Counted from the stretch's first letter, positions 9,032 to 18,140 are shown. The stretch is DNA of 64,000 nucleotides from Roseobacter cerasinus (GCF_009811755.1 NZ_BLIV01000003.1:558001-622000), one strand, 5' to 3'. The notes: a model not told the origin generated them from the sequence alone. A program made the numbers and translations.

Positions 9032-10447
9032 ATGAAGCACATCACCCTGACCACAGCGCTTGTCGCGACAGCGGCGGCATCCCCGCTGGCCGCGCAGAAC
9101 CGGATCGACGGGCAATCGCCTGATGCACCGGAATTGGCCGCATACGGCACCCTGCCCGTCGGGGTGCGGCAGTTCGAGTTCGTGAACCCGGATCAGATCG
9201 ACATCGTGTCTGTGGCAGGCGGCGCTGGCACCCCTGGCAACCCGCCCCGCTATGACCGCCCCTTGACCGTCGAAATGTGGTATCCGGCGGCCGCAGATGC
9301 CACGGGTGAGACGAAATTCAACACCTTTCTCCGCGACGGCACCACGGAAGTCACACTGGAAGGCCGCGCCATGCGGGATGCCGCTCCGGCTGAAGGGGAC
9401 GAAGCCTTCCCGCTGCTGATGCTCAGCCACGGGTTTCCCGGCAACCGGTTTCTGATGTCGCATCTGGCGGAAAACCTGGCCTCCAAGGGGTATGTGGTCG
9501 CCTCCATCGACCATACGGACTCCACCTACCGCGACCAATCCGCCTTTGGCTCCACCCTGGTGAACCGGCCGCTGGACAATATCTTTGTGCTCAATCAGAT
9601 GGCGCAGCTCAATAACACCGCAGGGTCGGGGTTCACCGGGCTGATCGACACCGATAACACCGGGTTGGTTGGCTACTCGATGGGTGGCTATGGGGCCATC
9701 GTCACGGCAGGTGGCGGCGTCACCGAAACCTCGGTCGGATATCCCTGGGGCGGGCCGAACGGTACGCTGGGCATCCATCAGGCGGGCAGCGACACACATG
9801 AGGCCCTGCCGGACGCGCGCATCAAGACGGCGGTGGCGATTGGCCCCTGGGGCATGAATGCGGGCTTCTGGGATGCCGAAGGGCTGGCGGGCATCGACAT
9901 TCCAATGCTCTTCATTGCCGGGTCCGAGGATGCCACGTCGCTTTATGAAAACGGGGTTCGGGCGATCTGGGAGGGCGCGACCAGCGTTGACCGCGCCTTG
10001 CTGACCTTCGACGGCGGCGGGCACAACACCGTGGCCCCCATCCCCGCGCCGGAAGAGAGTTTCTATTACAACGACAGGCTGCGGTTCAATGTCTCGGAGC
10101 ACTACACGGACGAGGTCTGGGACACGGTGTTCATGAACAATGTGGGCCAGCACTTCCTGACCGCCTGGATGGATCGCGAGCTTAAGGGCGATGTCGACAA
10201 GGGCGCCTATCTGAACCTGCTGGCCCGTGGTGGTGACGGGACCTGGTCCGTCAACGATGATGGCACCCTGCGCGACGACCACACCTATTGGAAAGGCTTC
10301 GCCGAAGGCACCGCTGATGGGTTGCGTTACGAGGTTCTGCAAGCGGCACCCGCGCCTGTCCCGCTGCCTGCATCGGTCTGGATGATGGCCTTTGGTCTTG
10401 CTGGCCTGAGCGTTCTGAAGCGTCGGGCGCGCCGCGCCGCGGCCTGA
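9032..10447 (+). CDS. Secreted alpha/beta hydrolase with VPLPA-type C-terminal sorting tag
   Basis: This 471-residue protein starts with a Sec signal peptide (MKHITLTTALVATAAASPLA). It continues with a dienelactone-hydrolase or PAF-acetylhydrolase-like fold: oxyanion region MLSHGFPGN, nucleophile elbow GLVGYSMGGYGA, acid in FIAGSEDATSLY and histidine in DGGGHNTVAP. The last 29 residues form a tripartite sorting signal: VPLPASVW, a hydrophobic helix, and a KRRARR basic end. This is the VPLPA-CTERM pattern recognised by an exosortase-type enzyme. The protein is probably processed and retained at the surface or released. The substrate is unknown. GGAGAAAG precedes the start. Confidence 0.85.
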   Translation: MKHITLTTALVATAAASPLAAQNRIDGQSPDAPELAAYGTLPVGVRQFEFVNPDQIDIVSVAGGAGTPGNPPRYDRPLTVEMWYPAAADATGETKFNTFLRDGTTEVTLEGRAMRDAAPAEGDEAFPLLMLSHGFPGNRFLMSHLAENLASKGYVVASIDHTDSTYRDQSAFGSTLVNRPLDNIFVLNQMAQLNNTAGSGFTGLIDTDNTGLVGYSMGGYGAIVTAGGGVTETSVGYPWGGPNGTLGIHQAGSDTHEALPDARIKTAVAIGPWGMNAGFWDAEGLAGIDIPMLFIAGSEDATSLYENGVRAIWEGATSVDRALLTFDGGGHNTVAPIPAPEESFYYNDRLRFNVSEHYTDEVWDTVFMNNVGQHFLTAWMDRELKGDVDKGAYLNLLARGGDGTWSVNDDGTLRDDHTYWKGFAEGTADGLRYEVLQAAPAPVPLPASVWMMAFGLAGLSVLKRRARRAAA

Positions 10448-10467
10448 TCTGTCACCACATCATCAAA

Positions 10468-10494
10468 AAGGGGCCACGAGGCCCCTTCTCTTTT
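10468..10494. terminator. Rho-independent terminator between convergent genes
   Basis: The stem GGGGCC-ACGA-GGCCCC is extended by AA/TT pairs (10468-10487) and is followed after three bases by TTTT. It lies 20 bases after the hydrolase stop and before the end of the converging TRAP operon, with A-rich sequence on the other side, so it could serve both directions. Confidence 0.8.
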
Positions 10495-10513
10495 CACAAA
10501 CGCAGCTGCGCAA

Positions 10514-12868
10514 TCAGTTCGGGATCAGATCCGGTACAAGTGTCACGATCCCCGGAACCCACCACAAAAGCGCCAGACCGGCCACCTGGATCAGCACGAA
10601 GGGGATGATCCCGCGATAGATATGGCCCGTGGTCACCTCCTTCGGCGCAACGCCGCGCAGGTAGAAGAGCGCAAAGCCAAAAGGCGGCGTCAGGAAGGAC
10701 GTCTGCAGGTTCACCGCGATCATGATCGTGACCCATTTGGGGTCAAAGCTGCCGCCATAGATCACCGGTCCGACAATGGGGATCACGATGTAGATGATCT
10801 CCAGAAAGTCGAGCACGAAGCCCAGCACGAAGAGCACGATCATCACGATCAGGAAGACCGTGAACTCATTGTCGAAGCTCTTGAGGAACTGCTGGATGTA
10901 GTGCTCGCCACCAAAGGAGATCACCACCATATTCAAAAGCTGCGACCCGATCAGAATGGTGAAGACCATGCTCGTGACCTTGGCCGTCTCGCGCACCACG
11001 GGGCTGAGCACGCCGGAGGTGTAGAGCACGTAGCAGGAGAAGAGCAGCCCAAAGAGCGCATAGAGATAGGCGGCATAGGCCACGAAAAACGCGACCCAGC
11101 TCTCAAAGCTCGGGGTGCCCGCATTGATCCGCAGGTCGAAATTGATGCCCACAAGGATGCAGACGATGATCGCCAGCGTCGACCAGATGATCACCTTCGG
11201 CGTGCGGTCCTGGTCTTTGAGCTTGCGGTAGGCTGCGAGCATGATTGCGCCCCCGGCCCCGAGCGCGGCCGCCGGTGTCGGGTTGGTGATGCCACCGAGG
11301 ATGGAGCCCAGCACCGCCACGATCAGAACCAACGGTGGAAAGACCACGCGAATGAGCTCATTCTGCGCGCAGATCTTGGTGGCATGAACGACGCCATACA
11401 TCAAAGCTGCAAAGGGCAAGGCCATGAGCACCACGGCGAGCCCCGCGCTTGTGCCCGGGCCAACCAGTAAGATATCCACCAATAGCATCAGGATGGCCCC
11501 CACGGCGCCCACGATCAGTGGCTGCGGAGAGGTCGAGGGTGAGACCCCGCGCGCCGTGGTCAGGAACAGCGAGGTCAGCACCACGATGATGGCGATGCCT
11601 GTGCCGATGGGCGCAGCGTTTGCGATCTTGGCCGCTTGTGCTTCCGCGAACTCTTCTTCGGACAGCGCCCGCGCCGCCTGCACCCCACCGGCGTCATTGA
11701 TGGCGGCCTGTTCCGCAACGGCGGTGTCCCAGGCCTCTTGGCCGTGCAGCTCGATCATTGACGCCTGACACTCCGGCCCCACATTGGTGCGCAGCGATGC
11801 GCCCTCTCCAATGTCGGAGAAGCGGGAGACCGTGGTCGACTGATCGCCAATCACATTCATATTGCCCAGAAGAATGGCACCAACGATCAGCAAAACAGGC
11901 GCGCCAAGGAACCAGGTGAAGGCCTCGCCCCGGGTCACCGGTTCGCCGTTGGTGCTGCCCATCTCGACCGCAGGCGCCTTGTCGGGGTTCAGCAGCGCGT
12001 AGCCAAAGGCATAAAGCGCATAGAGCAGCGCCAGCATGATCCCCGGAAGCAGTGCGGCCTGAAAGAGCGTGCCCACAGACAGCACAGCCGGCTCACCCAG
12101 ATAGGTCAGCGCATCGGTGCAGCCTTCCAACTTGGCCCGGTCTTCCTGCGCGCGGGAGTAGAGATCGCCTGCCAGCGTGCCCAGCAGTACGATCACGATG
12201 GAGGGCGGAATGATCTGCCCCAAGGTGCCTGAGGCCGCGATGACCCCGGTCGACAGCTCCGGTGAGTAGTTGTTGCGCAGCATGGTGGGCAGCGCCAGCA
12301 GGCCCATGGTCACCACCGTCGCGCCCACAATCCCGGTGGAAGCCGCGAGGAACGCCCCCACAACCACAATGGACACAGCCAGACCGCCCGGCAGTGGGCC
12401 AAAGACACGCGCCATGGTGGTCAGCAGGTCATTTGCGATCTTCGAGCGTTCCAGGGTGATGCCCATCAGCACGAACATCAGCACGGCCAGCAGTGTCTCG
12501 ATGGATTGGCCCGCCAGAACGCGCTCGTTCATGCGGTTCACCACGAAAGAGACATTGCGGTTCATCGCGTCTTCCCACCCTCTGGGGAAGACAGCCTCTT
12601 CAATGCGCGGCAAATCCGGGTATCGGAAGACGGATATCGTGTCGGGTTTCACGCCGGAGTTCACCAGATCCCGGTAGACCTGACTGCCCGTGTCGATGGC
12701 CTGGTGGATCAGCAACCCCGCACTGTCGAGGGCCGCGATGATCCCGAAGGAAATCACACCGGCCCCCGCGATCGCAAAGGCCACCGGAAAGCCCGAGAGG
12801 ATGCCACCAAAGAGGCAGATGAAAACGATGATCAGGCCAACTTCGACGCCGTCCAGTCCGAAAAACAT
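10514..12868 (-). CDS. TRAP transporter large permease (DctM-type, enlarged form)
   Basis: This 784-residue membrane protein is the ion-coupled translocation subunit of the TRAP system encoded with the two genes upstream. DctM-type signatures include SGFPVAFAIAGAGVISF, ETLLAVLMFVLMGITLERS, GGLAVSIVVVGAFLAASTGIVGA and the following ASGTLGQIIPPSIVIVLLG. The usual length is about 430 residues. The extra length comes from insertions: one near residues 45-110, a long hydrophilic stretch at about 345-410, and extra helices after that. Related large forms exist in the FcbT3-like branch. The start has GAGGGA upstream and lies 42 bases after the small-permease gene. Confidence 0.9.
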   Translation of the reverse strand: MFFGLDGVEVGLIIVFICLFGGILSGFPVAFAIAGAGVISFGIIAALDSAGLLIHQAIDTGSQVYRDLVNSGVKPDTISVFRYPDLPRIEEAVFPRGWEDAMNRNVSFVVNRMNERVLAGQSIETLLAVLMFVLMGITLERSKIANDLLTTMARVFGPLPGGLAVSIVVVGAFLAASTGIVGATVVTMGLLALPTMLRNNYSPELSTGVIAASGTLGQIIPPSIVIVLLGTLAGDLYSRAQEDRAKLEGCTDALTYLGEPAVLSVGTLFQAALLPGIMLALLYALYAFGYALLNPDKAPAVEMGSTNGEPVTRGEAFTWFLGAPVLLIVGAILLGNMNVIGDQSTTVSRFSDIGEGASLRTNVGPECQASMIELHGQEAWDTAVAEQAAINDAGGVQAARALSEEEFAEAQAAKIANAAPIGTGIAIIVVLTSLFLTTARGVSPSTSPQPLIVGAVGAILMLLVDILLVGPGTSAGLAVVLMALPFAALMYGVVHATKICAQNELIRVVFPPLVLIVAVLGSILGGITNPTPAAALGAGGAIMLAAYRKLKDQDRTPKVIIWSTLAIIVCILVGINFDLRINAGTPSFESWVAFFVAYAAYLYALFGLLFSCYVLYTSGVLSPVVRETAKVTSMVFTILIGSQLLNMVVISFGGEHYIQQFLKSFDNEFTVFLIVMIVLFVLGFVLDFLEIIYIVIPIVGPVIYGGSFDPKWVTIMIAVNLQTSFLTPPFGFALFYLRGVAPKEVTTGHIYRGIIPFVLIQVAGLALLWWVPGIVTLVPDLIPN

Positions 12869-12910
12869 GAGTTCAGTCCCTCATTGCGCTGCGTATGCCG
12901 CAGCGTCGTT

Positions 12911-13843
12911 TTAGTGTGTGCCTTCGTAGGCCTCTTCGCCCTCGCCCAAGCTGTCGCGGTCGAGGTATTTGTTCTCGCTCTCGGCGCCCTCTTTCCACTC
13001 CAGATACGAGCGGAAGAACATCGACACGGCCTGCAGAAACAGCATGGCGGTGAAGGCGCAGAGCAGAACCTTGAAAAGGAAGTAGGCGTTGAAGCCATTA
13101 GGGCTGAAGCCGATGGTCTCCACATTCCAGCGCAGCGCGCGCGATTTGGTGAGCAGCCGGTCCAACGTGTCAGAGGCGGAGGGGTTGGGCACAATCAGAT
13201 GCCGCCAGAGGAAGAACCACCCGTACATCCAGATCAGCACCGCGACCGGCATCATAAAGAAGACCGCGCCGAACATGTCGATCACCTTCTTGGTGCGGAA
13301 CTTCACAGCCGAATAGACCAGATCGACGCGCACGTGACCGCCCTGCACGAAGGTGTAGGCCATGCAGAGGCACACAACCATGGCATTATAGAGCTTCAGC
13401 TCTTCGGCAAACCAGCTGATGTCGAACTGCAGCGGAATTCCGAACCCGATTGAGATATCGGGCCGGGTAAAGATCCGCTGCATGAAGACGATCACGATCT
13501 GCTGGATCACCATCAGCAACCCCGCCCAGGCGAAAAACCGGCCAACCGTGTTGGCAAAGCTCTCCAGCACCTGAACACAGCCCCACATGAAGCTGTTTTT
13601 CCAAAGACCGACAGCAAAGACGACCAGAAACGCCGTGAAGACCACAAAGAAGAATTCAACTGATCCCCCATAGTAGACGAAGCGCATGATCGCTTCCTTG
13701 CTGGACCAGTCCAGCCAGAGTGCGGGATGCGTGATCGCGTAGAAGAAGTTGTAAAAGGCCAGGCCTATGTTCGTGAAGAACCACAGAATGCCGTCAAAGA
13801 TGACGGAGAGTGAGCCTGCGGCTTCGCCAGCGTCGTTTTCCAT
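12911..13843 (-). CDS. TRAP transporter small permease (DctQ-type, enlarged form)
   Basis: This 310-residue protein has several membrane segments (for example VEFFFVVFTAFLVVFAVG, VGRFFAWAGLLMVIQQIV and VIDMFGAVFFMMPVAVLIWM) and the DctQ-like core AMVVCLCMAYTFVQGGHVRVDLVY. It pairs with the large permease downstream. Typical DctQ proteins are 160-200 residues, so this is the longer variant, matching the enlarged DctM. GGAGGGGG precedes the ATG. A strong stem-loop separates it from the binding-protein gene upstream, which would allow the binding protein to be made in excess. Confidence 0.87.
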   Translation of the reverse strand: MENDAGEAAGSLSVIFDGILWFFTNIGLAFYNFFYAITHPALWLDWSSKEAIMRFVYYGGSVEFFFVVFTAFLVVFAVGLWKNSFMWGCVQVLESFANTVGRFFAWAGLLMVIQQIVIVFMQRIFTRPDISIGFGIPLQFDISWFAEELKLYNAMVVCLCMAYTFVQGGHVRVDLVYSAVKFRTKKVIDMFGAVFFMMPVAVLIWMYGWFFLWRHLIVPNPSASDTLDRLLTKSRALRWNVETIGFSPNGFNAYFLFKVLLCAFTAMLFLQAVSMFFRSYLEWKEGAESENKYLDRDSLGEGEEAYEGTH

Positions 13844-13925
13844 ATGTCCCCCTCCGTTGTTGTGCGCCTCTTACCGCACAACAAGGTCTCGCCCGGATCT
13901 GCGGCCCCACCGGCCTCGCGCCGTG

Positions 13926-13952
13926 AAAGGGGCCGCCTGTGGCAGCCCCTTT
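13926..13952 (-). promoter_or_regulatory. Intercistronic stem-loop between binding-protein and permease genes
   Basis: A 12-bp stem with a 3-base loop: AAAGGGGCYGCC pairs with its complement. The only non-Watson-Crick pair is C-A if read on the plus strand but G-U in the minus-strand RNA, which supports a role in the operon transcript. The plus strand also has T5 after it. It probably protects or partly terminates the binding-protein mRNA. Confidence 0.7.
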
Positions 13953-13968
13953 TTGTGTGGTGGTGCGA

Positions 13969-15057
13969 TCAGCCTTTGGCCAGAACGCGGTTGCGTTGCT
14001 CGACGTAGAAGCCGTCGGACTTGAGCAGCCAGTCGGAGCTTTGCGCCAGCGATTCCTCGAAGGAACCACGGATTTTCGCAAAGAGCTCGTCTCCCATGTT
14101 CTCGTCCATCACGGTCTTGGAGGCCGCGCCAAAGGCATCCCAGACGTCGTCCGGGAACTGAAGCGTCTTCACGCCTTGCGCCTGCAGACGTGCCAGCGCG
14201 GCACCGTTGTTGGCCAATGTTTCGGCCAGCTGGGTGTGCGTGGTCGCCATCGCCGCGTTGGAGATGATCGCCTGATGCGCAGGCGACAGGTCATTCCAGA
14301 CGTCGAGGTTGACGCTCGCGGCCAGAGCGGAGCCCGGCTCGTGGAAACCGGCGGTGTAGTAGACTTTCGCCACTTCCTGGAAGCCGGCGCGTTCGTCCGC
14401 GAAGGGGCCAACCCACTCCAGACCGTCCAGCGCACCGGAAGACAGTGCCTGATAAAGCTCACCACCCGGGATGTTCTGCACCGAAGCACCCAGCTCGCCC
14501 AGCACCTTGCCACCCAGACCCGGCATGCGGAACTTCAGACCGTTGAAATCGGACGCGGAGTTGATTTCCTTGCGGAACCAGCCACCCGACTGCGAACCGG
14601 AGTTGCCCGCGATGAAGGATTTCAGGTTGAAGATCTCACCCAGCTCGGTGTGCAGCTCGTGGCCGCCGCCGTGGTGGTACCAGTTGGTCACTTCCTGGGC
14701 GGTGCCGCCGAAAGGCACGGCGGTGAAATAGGCATAGCCCGGGTGCTGACCGATGAAGTAGTAGTCAGCGGAGTGATACATATCGGCCTGACCGGAGGAG
14801 ACCGCGTCAAACACCTCAAAGGCGCCGACAAGCTCGCCTGGGGCTTTCTTGTCGATGGTCAGCGTGCCGTCGGACATCGCTCCCACCATTTCCTCAAAGT
14901 AGGTGGCCGCATCGTCCAGCACGGCAAAGCCGCGCGGCCAGGATGTCACCATTGTCAGAACGCGGTTGCCTTGCGCAATCGCGGGGGCAGCCAGCGTTGT
15001 GGCGGCAGCGGCCGAGCCGCCCAATGCAGATGTCTTTAGAAATGAACGACGGTCCAT
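13969..15057 (-). CDS. TRAP transporter substrate-binding protein (TakP/FcbT1-like)
   Basis: This 362-residue periplasmic protein carries a twin-arginine leader (MDRRSFLKTSALGGS...APAIAQ). The mature part matches the DctP subfamily that includes TakP (2-oxo acids) and lactate or aromatic-acid binders: TMVTSWPRGFAVLDDAATYF, the arginine-containing FNGLKFRMPGLGGKVL, and the metal/ligand region LDGLEWVGPFADERAGF. A small carboxylate such as a 2-oxo acid or lactate is the best guess, by family. It is the first gene of the operon, with GGGAGGAAG upstream, and is divergent from a Cache histidine kinase that is a likely regulator. Confidence 0.9.
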   Translation of the reverse strand: MDRRSFLKTSALGGSAAAATTLAAPAIAQGNRVLTMVTSWPRGFAVLDDAATYFEEMVGAMSDGTLTIDKKAPGELVGAFEVFDAVSSGQADMYHSADYYFIGQHPGYAYFTAVPFGGTAQEVTNWYHHGGGHELHTELGEIFNLKSFIAGNSGSQSGGWFRKEINSASDFNGLKFRMPGLGGKVLGELGASVQNIPGGELYQALSSGALDGLEWVGPFADERAGFQEVAKVYYTAGFHEPGSALAASVNLDVWNDLSPAHQAIISNAAMATTHTQLAETLANNGAALARLQAQGVKTLQFPDDVWDAFGAASKTVMDENMGDELFAKIRGSFEESLAQSSDWLLKSDGFYVEQRNRVLAKG

Positions 15058-15308
15058 TTTGGATCTTCCTCCCAGTTATATCTCCCAGTGCGCGACAGAT
15101 CGCGCGGGTCGTTTGAAGTGTGGCCACACTAGCGAGGCGGTTTTCAAATGAAATACCTAGTACTGCGTAGATCGGCGGCATTTGGATCGTTTTGGTCATA
15201 TTTTTTGGCCGATTTTCGGCTTTGGGCGGCCTGAGTTACCGGGTCGAGGGCTGTCACCGCAGTGGATCGGTCTTTGATTCGGCGCAATTTCGACGTAACC
15301 AGACGGCT

Positions 15309-16730
15309 ATGAAACGGCTTGGTGCTCTCTTTCGCCCCAGCTATGCGCAAAAACTGTCGCTGGTGGCCACGATCCCGCTGATTGCAGCGGTGGCCGCGAT
15401 TGCCGTGCTTGTCGCCTATCAATCGCGCGCCCTGGCTGAGCGTGAGATCCGCGCGTTGGAGACGCAACTGCTTGAGGCCAAGAAGGCCGAGCTGGCCAAT
15501 TATGTGACCCAGGCGCGCAACGGCTTTTACTTTGTCTATGGCAACGCCGGGCCGGAGGATCGCGCCGCGAAGGATCAGGTCACCCAGATTCTCTCCGCGA
15601 TGATCTATGGCACGGACGGGTTCTTCTTTGTCTACGACTATGACGGCACCAATCTGGTCAGCCCGCGCCAGACCGAGATGATCAATCAGAACTGGTCGGG
15701 CCTGACTGACAGCGAAGGCACCCCGGTTGTGGATGAGATCATCCGTATCGCGCGCTCAGGCGCAGGATACCACAGTTATCTCTGGCCCAAGCCCTCCACC
15801 GGCGAAGAGGCCCGCATGATCACCTATGTCACCAGTTTTCCAAACTGGCGGTGGGCTGTGGGCACCGGGGTCTTCATCGACGACGTGTTGGCCACCGTCG
15901 CCTCAGCCCGCGCTGATGTGGAGGCGCGGGTGCAGCAGACCTTCTTCTATATTGGTGTCATCACGCTGGCCGCCCTGCTTGCCGTCTTCCTCACGGGCAT
16001 GGGTTTGAATATCCGCGAACGCCGACTGGCGGATGCCAAGCTCAAGAAACTGACACAAAGAGTGTTGGACGCGCAGGAAGAAGAACGCGGGCGCGTGGCG
16101 CGCGAGCTGCACGACGGGATCAGCCAGTTGTTGGTCGGTGTGCGCTATGCGCTCGACACAGCGCGGCGCAAGCTCGACCGGGGCGATGCCACCGCCGGGC
16201 AGCCGCTGGAAAAAGGGATCGAGACGCTGGGCGAGGCCATCTCCGAAGTGCGGCGGATCAGCCGCGACCTGCGCCCCGGCGTGCTCGATGACCTCGGGCT
16301 CGGCCCCGCGATCAAAGCGCTGGCCGAGGATTTCCAGGAGCGCACCGGCATTGATGTCAGCTTTCAGACCGTGGTCTTCCGCAACCGGCTCGATGGTGAG
16401 GCCAAGATCGCCATGTACCGCATCGCGCAGGAGGCGCTGACCAATATAGAGCGTCACGCCCGCGCCAGCCATGTGCGCATTGACCTGCGCGGCCACAAGA
16501 AAGGCGCAACCCTGCGGATTGAAGACAATGGCCGTGGCCTGCCGGGCGATGGCCCCACCGGCGGGCTGGGCCTGCGCAATATGCAAGAGCGTGTGGAACA
16601 GTTGGAAGGCCAGTTCCGCCTGATCCAGCCACGCGGCGGCACGGGCACGGTGATCGAAGTGAGCGTGCCGCTCTCGCATTTGCTGCCGCCCGAACGTGAA
16701 ACCTCCGATCGTGGGAAAGTCCCCGCATGA
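15309..16730 (+). CDS. Sensor histidine kinase with periplasmic Cache domain (NarL/LiaS class)
   Basis: This 473-residue kinase has two membrane helices (about residues 18-38 and 214-236). They flank a single-Cache sensor with the typical YGTDGFFFVYDYDGTNLVSP and NWRWAVGTGVFIDDV. The HisKA_3 dimerisation domain holds the phospho-accepting His268 (ARELHDGISQLL). The ATPase domain shows N-box EALTNIERHA, DNGRGLP and GGLGLRNMQER. It overlaps the response-regulator gene by four bases. Facing away from the TRAP operon, it probably senses the same small carboxylates and controls uptake. The start is set at MKRLGALF; the longer upstream frame lacks support. Confidence 0.92.
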   Translation: MKRLGALFRPSYAQKLSLVATIPLIAAVAAIAVLVAYQSRALAEREIRALETQLLEAKKAELANYVTQARNGFYFVYGNAGPEDRAAKDQVTQILSAMIYGTDGFFFVYDYDGTNLVSPRQTEMINQNWSGLTDSEGTPVVDEIIRIARSGAGYHSYLWPKPSTGEEARMITYVTSFPNWRWAVGTGVFIDDVLATVASARADVEARVQQTFFYIGVITLAALLAVFLTGMGLNIRERRLADAKLKKLTQRVLDAQEEERGRVARELHDGISQLLVGVRYALDTARRKLDRGDATAGQPLEKGIETLGEAISEVRRISRDLRPGVLDDLGLGPAIKALAEDFQERTGIDVSFQTVVFRNRLDGEAKIAMYRIAQEALTNIERHARASHVRIDLRGHKKGATLRIEDNGRGLPGDGPTGGLGLRNMQERVEQLEGQFRLIQPRGGTGTVIEVSVPLSHLLPPERETSDRGKVPA

Positions 16731-17368
16731 CCCCTCTGAAAATCCTGATTGTCGATGACCACCCGATGGTGGCTGAAGGCATCCAGTCGATCCTCGAAAG
16801 CTATGACGACATCGATGTGGTAGGCACTTGCAACACCGCGCGCGCCGCAATTGAGCAACTGGCCACGCTCGACCCGGATGTGATCCTCATGGATCTGAAC
16901 ATGCCTGATATGGGCGGGCTGACCGCGACCGAGATCATCCTGGAACAGCGCCCGGGCACCCGCATTCTGATCCTGTCGATGCACGACAGCCCCGAATACA
17001 TCTCGACCGCGCTCAGCCATGGCGCCATGGGATACGTGCTGAAGGACGTGCCCACCGACGAGATCAAGCAGGCCATCGACGTGGTCATGTCCGGCGAGCG
17101 GTATCTCTGCACCGGCGCGCGCGGGTCGCTGGAGCCCAAGGGCGGCGACGCGCGCGAGGCGCTCACCGGGCGCGAACAGACGATCCTGCTGCAACTGGCG
17201 CAGGGCAAATCCAACAAGGAAGTGGCCATCGCGCTCGATATCTCGGTGCGCACGGTCGAGACGCACCGCAAGAACATCAAGCGCAAGCTCGGCATTTCCA
17301 GCACCGCCGGGCTGACCCGTTACGCACTGGAGCATGGGGTGCTGCAAGGCACCGGAAATCCTTTCTGA
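16727..17368 (+). CDS. LuxR/NarL-family response regulator
   Basis: The 213-residue partner of the kinase upstream starts within its stop codon (ATGA overlap). The receiver has acidic pair D10-D11, phospho-acceptor D56 (VILMDLNMPDMGG) and the conserved lysine in YVLKDV. The C-terminal GerE helix-turn-helix spans about residues 145-205 (LTGREQTILLQLAQGKSNKE and VRTVETHRKNIKRKLGI). It is expected to bind DNA as a dimer when phosphorylated. The divergent 251-base gap to the TRAP operon is the obvious target. Confidence 0.94.
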   Translation: MTPLKILIVDDHPMVAEGIQSILESYDDIDVVGTCNTARAAIEQLATLDPDVILMDLNMPDMGGLTATEIILEQRPGTRILILSMHDSPEYISTALSHGAMGYVLKDVPTDEIKQAIDVVMSGERYLCTGARGSLEPKGGDAREALTGREQTILLQLAQGKSNKEVAIALDISVRTVETHRKNIKRKLGISSTAGLTRYALEHGVLQGTGNPF

Positions 17369-17420
17369 CAGCGTGGATCTGTTCAAGGACTGTTAAGCAA
17401 GAATCGCTTAGACCCAAGGC

Positions 17421-18140
17421 ATGACAGCACCCGCCAAGATATCCCTCTCGGACGCCTCCGCCATAAACGCCCTGCCCTACCGCGCGGCCATCGACCGCGT
17501 GGCCACGCTGCGCACGCTTGTTTTACGTATCGGGCTGACCATCAGCCAACATGCGAGCGAAAGCGCGGACGACAAACGCCAGACCTTGCAGGCAGACGTC
17601 GATGCCCAGGTCCAGACATTGCGCCAGACCATTGAAGTGCTGCAGGGTACGGCCCATTTTGACGACTTGCCAGAAGCGCTGAGCCATTGGCTGGCCGCGC
17701 TCGCCGAAAGCCAGAGCACCGAGATGGCCGTGATCGGGCGCATGGTCAGCCGCACCGATGAGCTTTGTGCCGCACTCCAGCAAGATGGCCCAAGCCCGCA
17801 AATATTGGACAGCTACATCGCCTTTGCCGAGCGCGAGTTTTTCGACGCGGTCAGCACCGTGATGGATCACATCTGGGCACAGATGGATGACAACCGCGCA
17901 GCACAGCTTGACCGGGCCATGCAGTCCGCCGCACGGCTGGCCGAGGGGTTGAACCGGCTGGAGCGGATCGGGAAATACGTGCGTTCGATGTCGATCAACG
18001 CCTCGGTCGAAGCCTCCCGCGCCGGTGAGGCAGGCAAGGGCCTCGTGATCATCGCACAGGAATTCAAGACCCTGGCCGAAGAGGTGCAGGAGCTCACCCT
18101 CTCCGCTCGTGAGGACATTCAGACCATCGAGTCGTCCTGA
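17421..18140 (+). CDS. Small soluble protein with chemoreceptor signalling-tip motif
   Basis: This 239-residue, largely helical protein has no membrane segment. Residues about 180-230 carry SINASVEASRAGEAGKGLVI followed by IAQEFKTLAEEV, close to the hairpin tip of methyl-accepting chemotaxis proteins (usually [21 protein letters not shown]...VRxLAE). The long methylation helices are missing on the C-terminal side, which ends a few residues after the tip. The N-terminal half is not recognised. It follows the response-regulator gene by 52 bases. It could modulate a chemosensory array or act as a decoy; the function is not shown. Confidence 0.65.
   Translation: MTAPAKISLSDASAINALPYRAAIDRVATLRTLVLRIGLTISQHASESADDKRQTLQADVDAQVQTLRQTIEVLQGTAHFDDLPEALSHWLAALAESQSTEMAVIGRMVSRTDELCAALQQDGPSPQILDSYIAFAEREFFDAVSTVMDHIWAQMDDNRAAQLDRAMQSAARLAEGLNRLERIGKYVRSMSINASVEASRAGEAGKGLVIIAQEFKTLAEEVQELTLSAREDIQTIESS

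Noticed and set aside
8975-10342. 455-codon minus-strand frame over the VPLPA hydrolase
   Set aside because: Shadow of the high-GC coding strand; the plus-strand gene has a signal peptide, catalytic triad and sorting tag.
15157-15170. CTAGTACTGCGTAG in the gap between TRAP operon and kinase, as a regulator box
   Set aside because: Only the outer CTA/TAG pair is symmetric, and no second copy was found; too weak to call.
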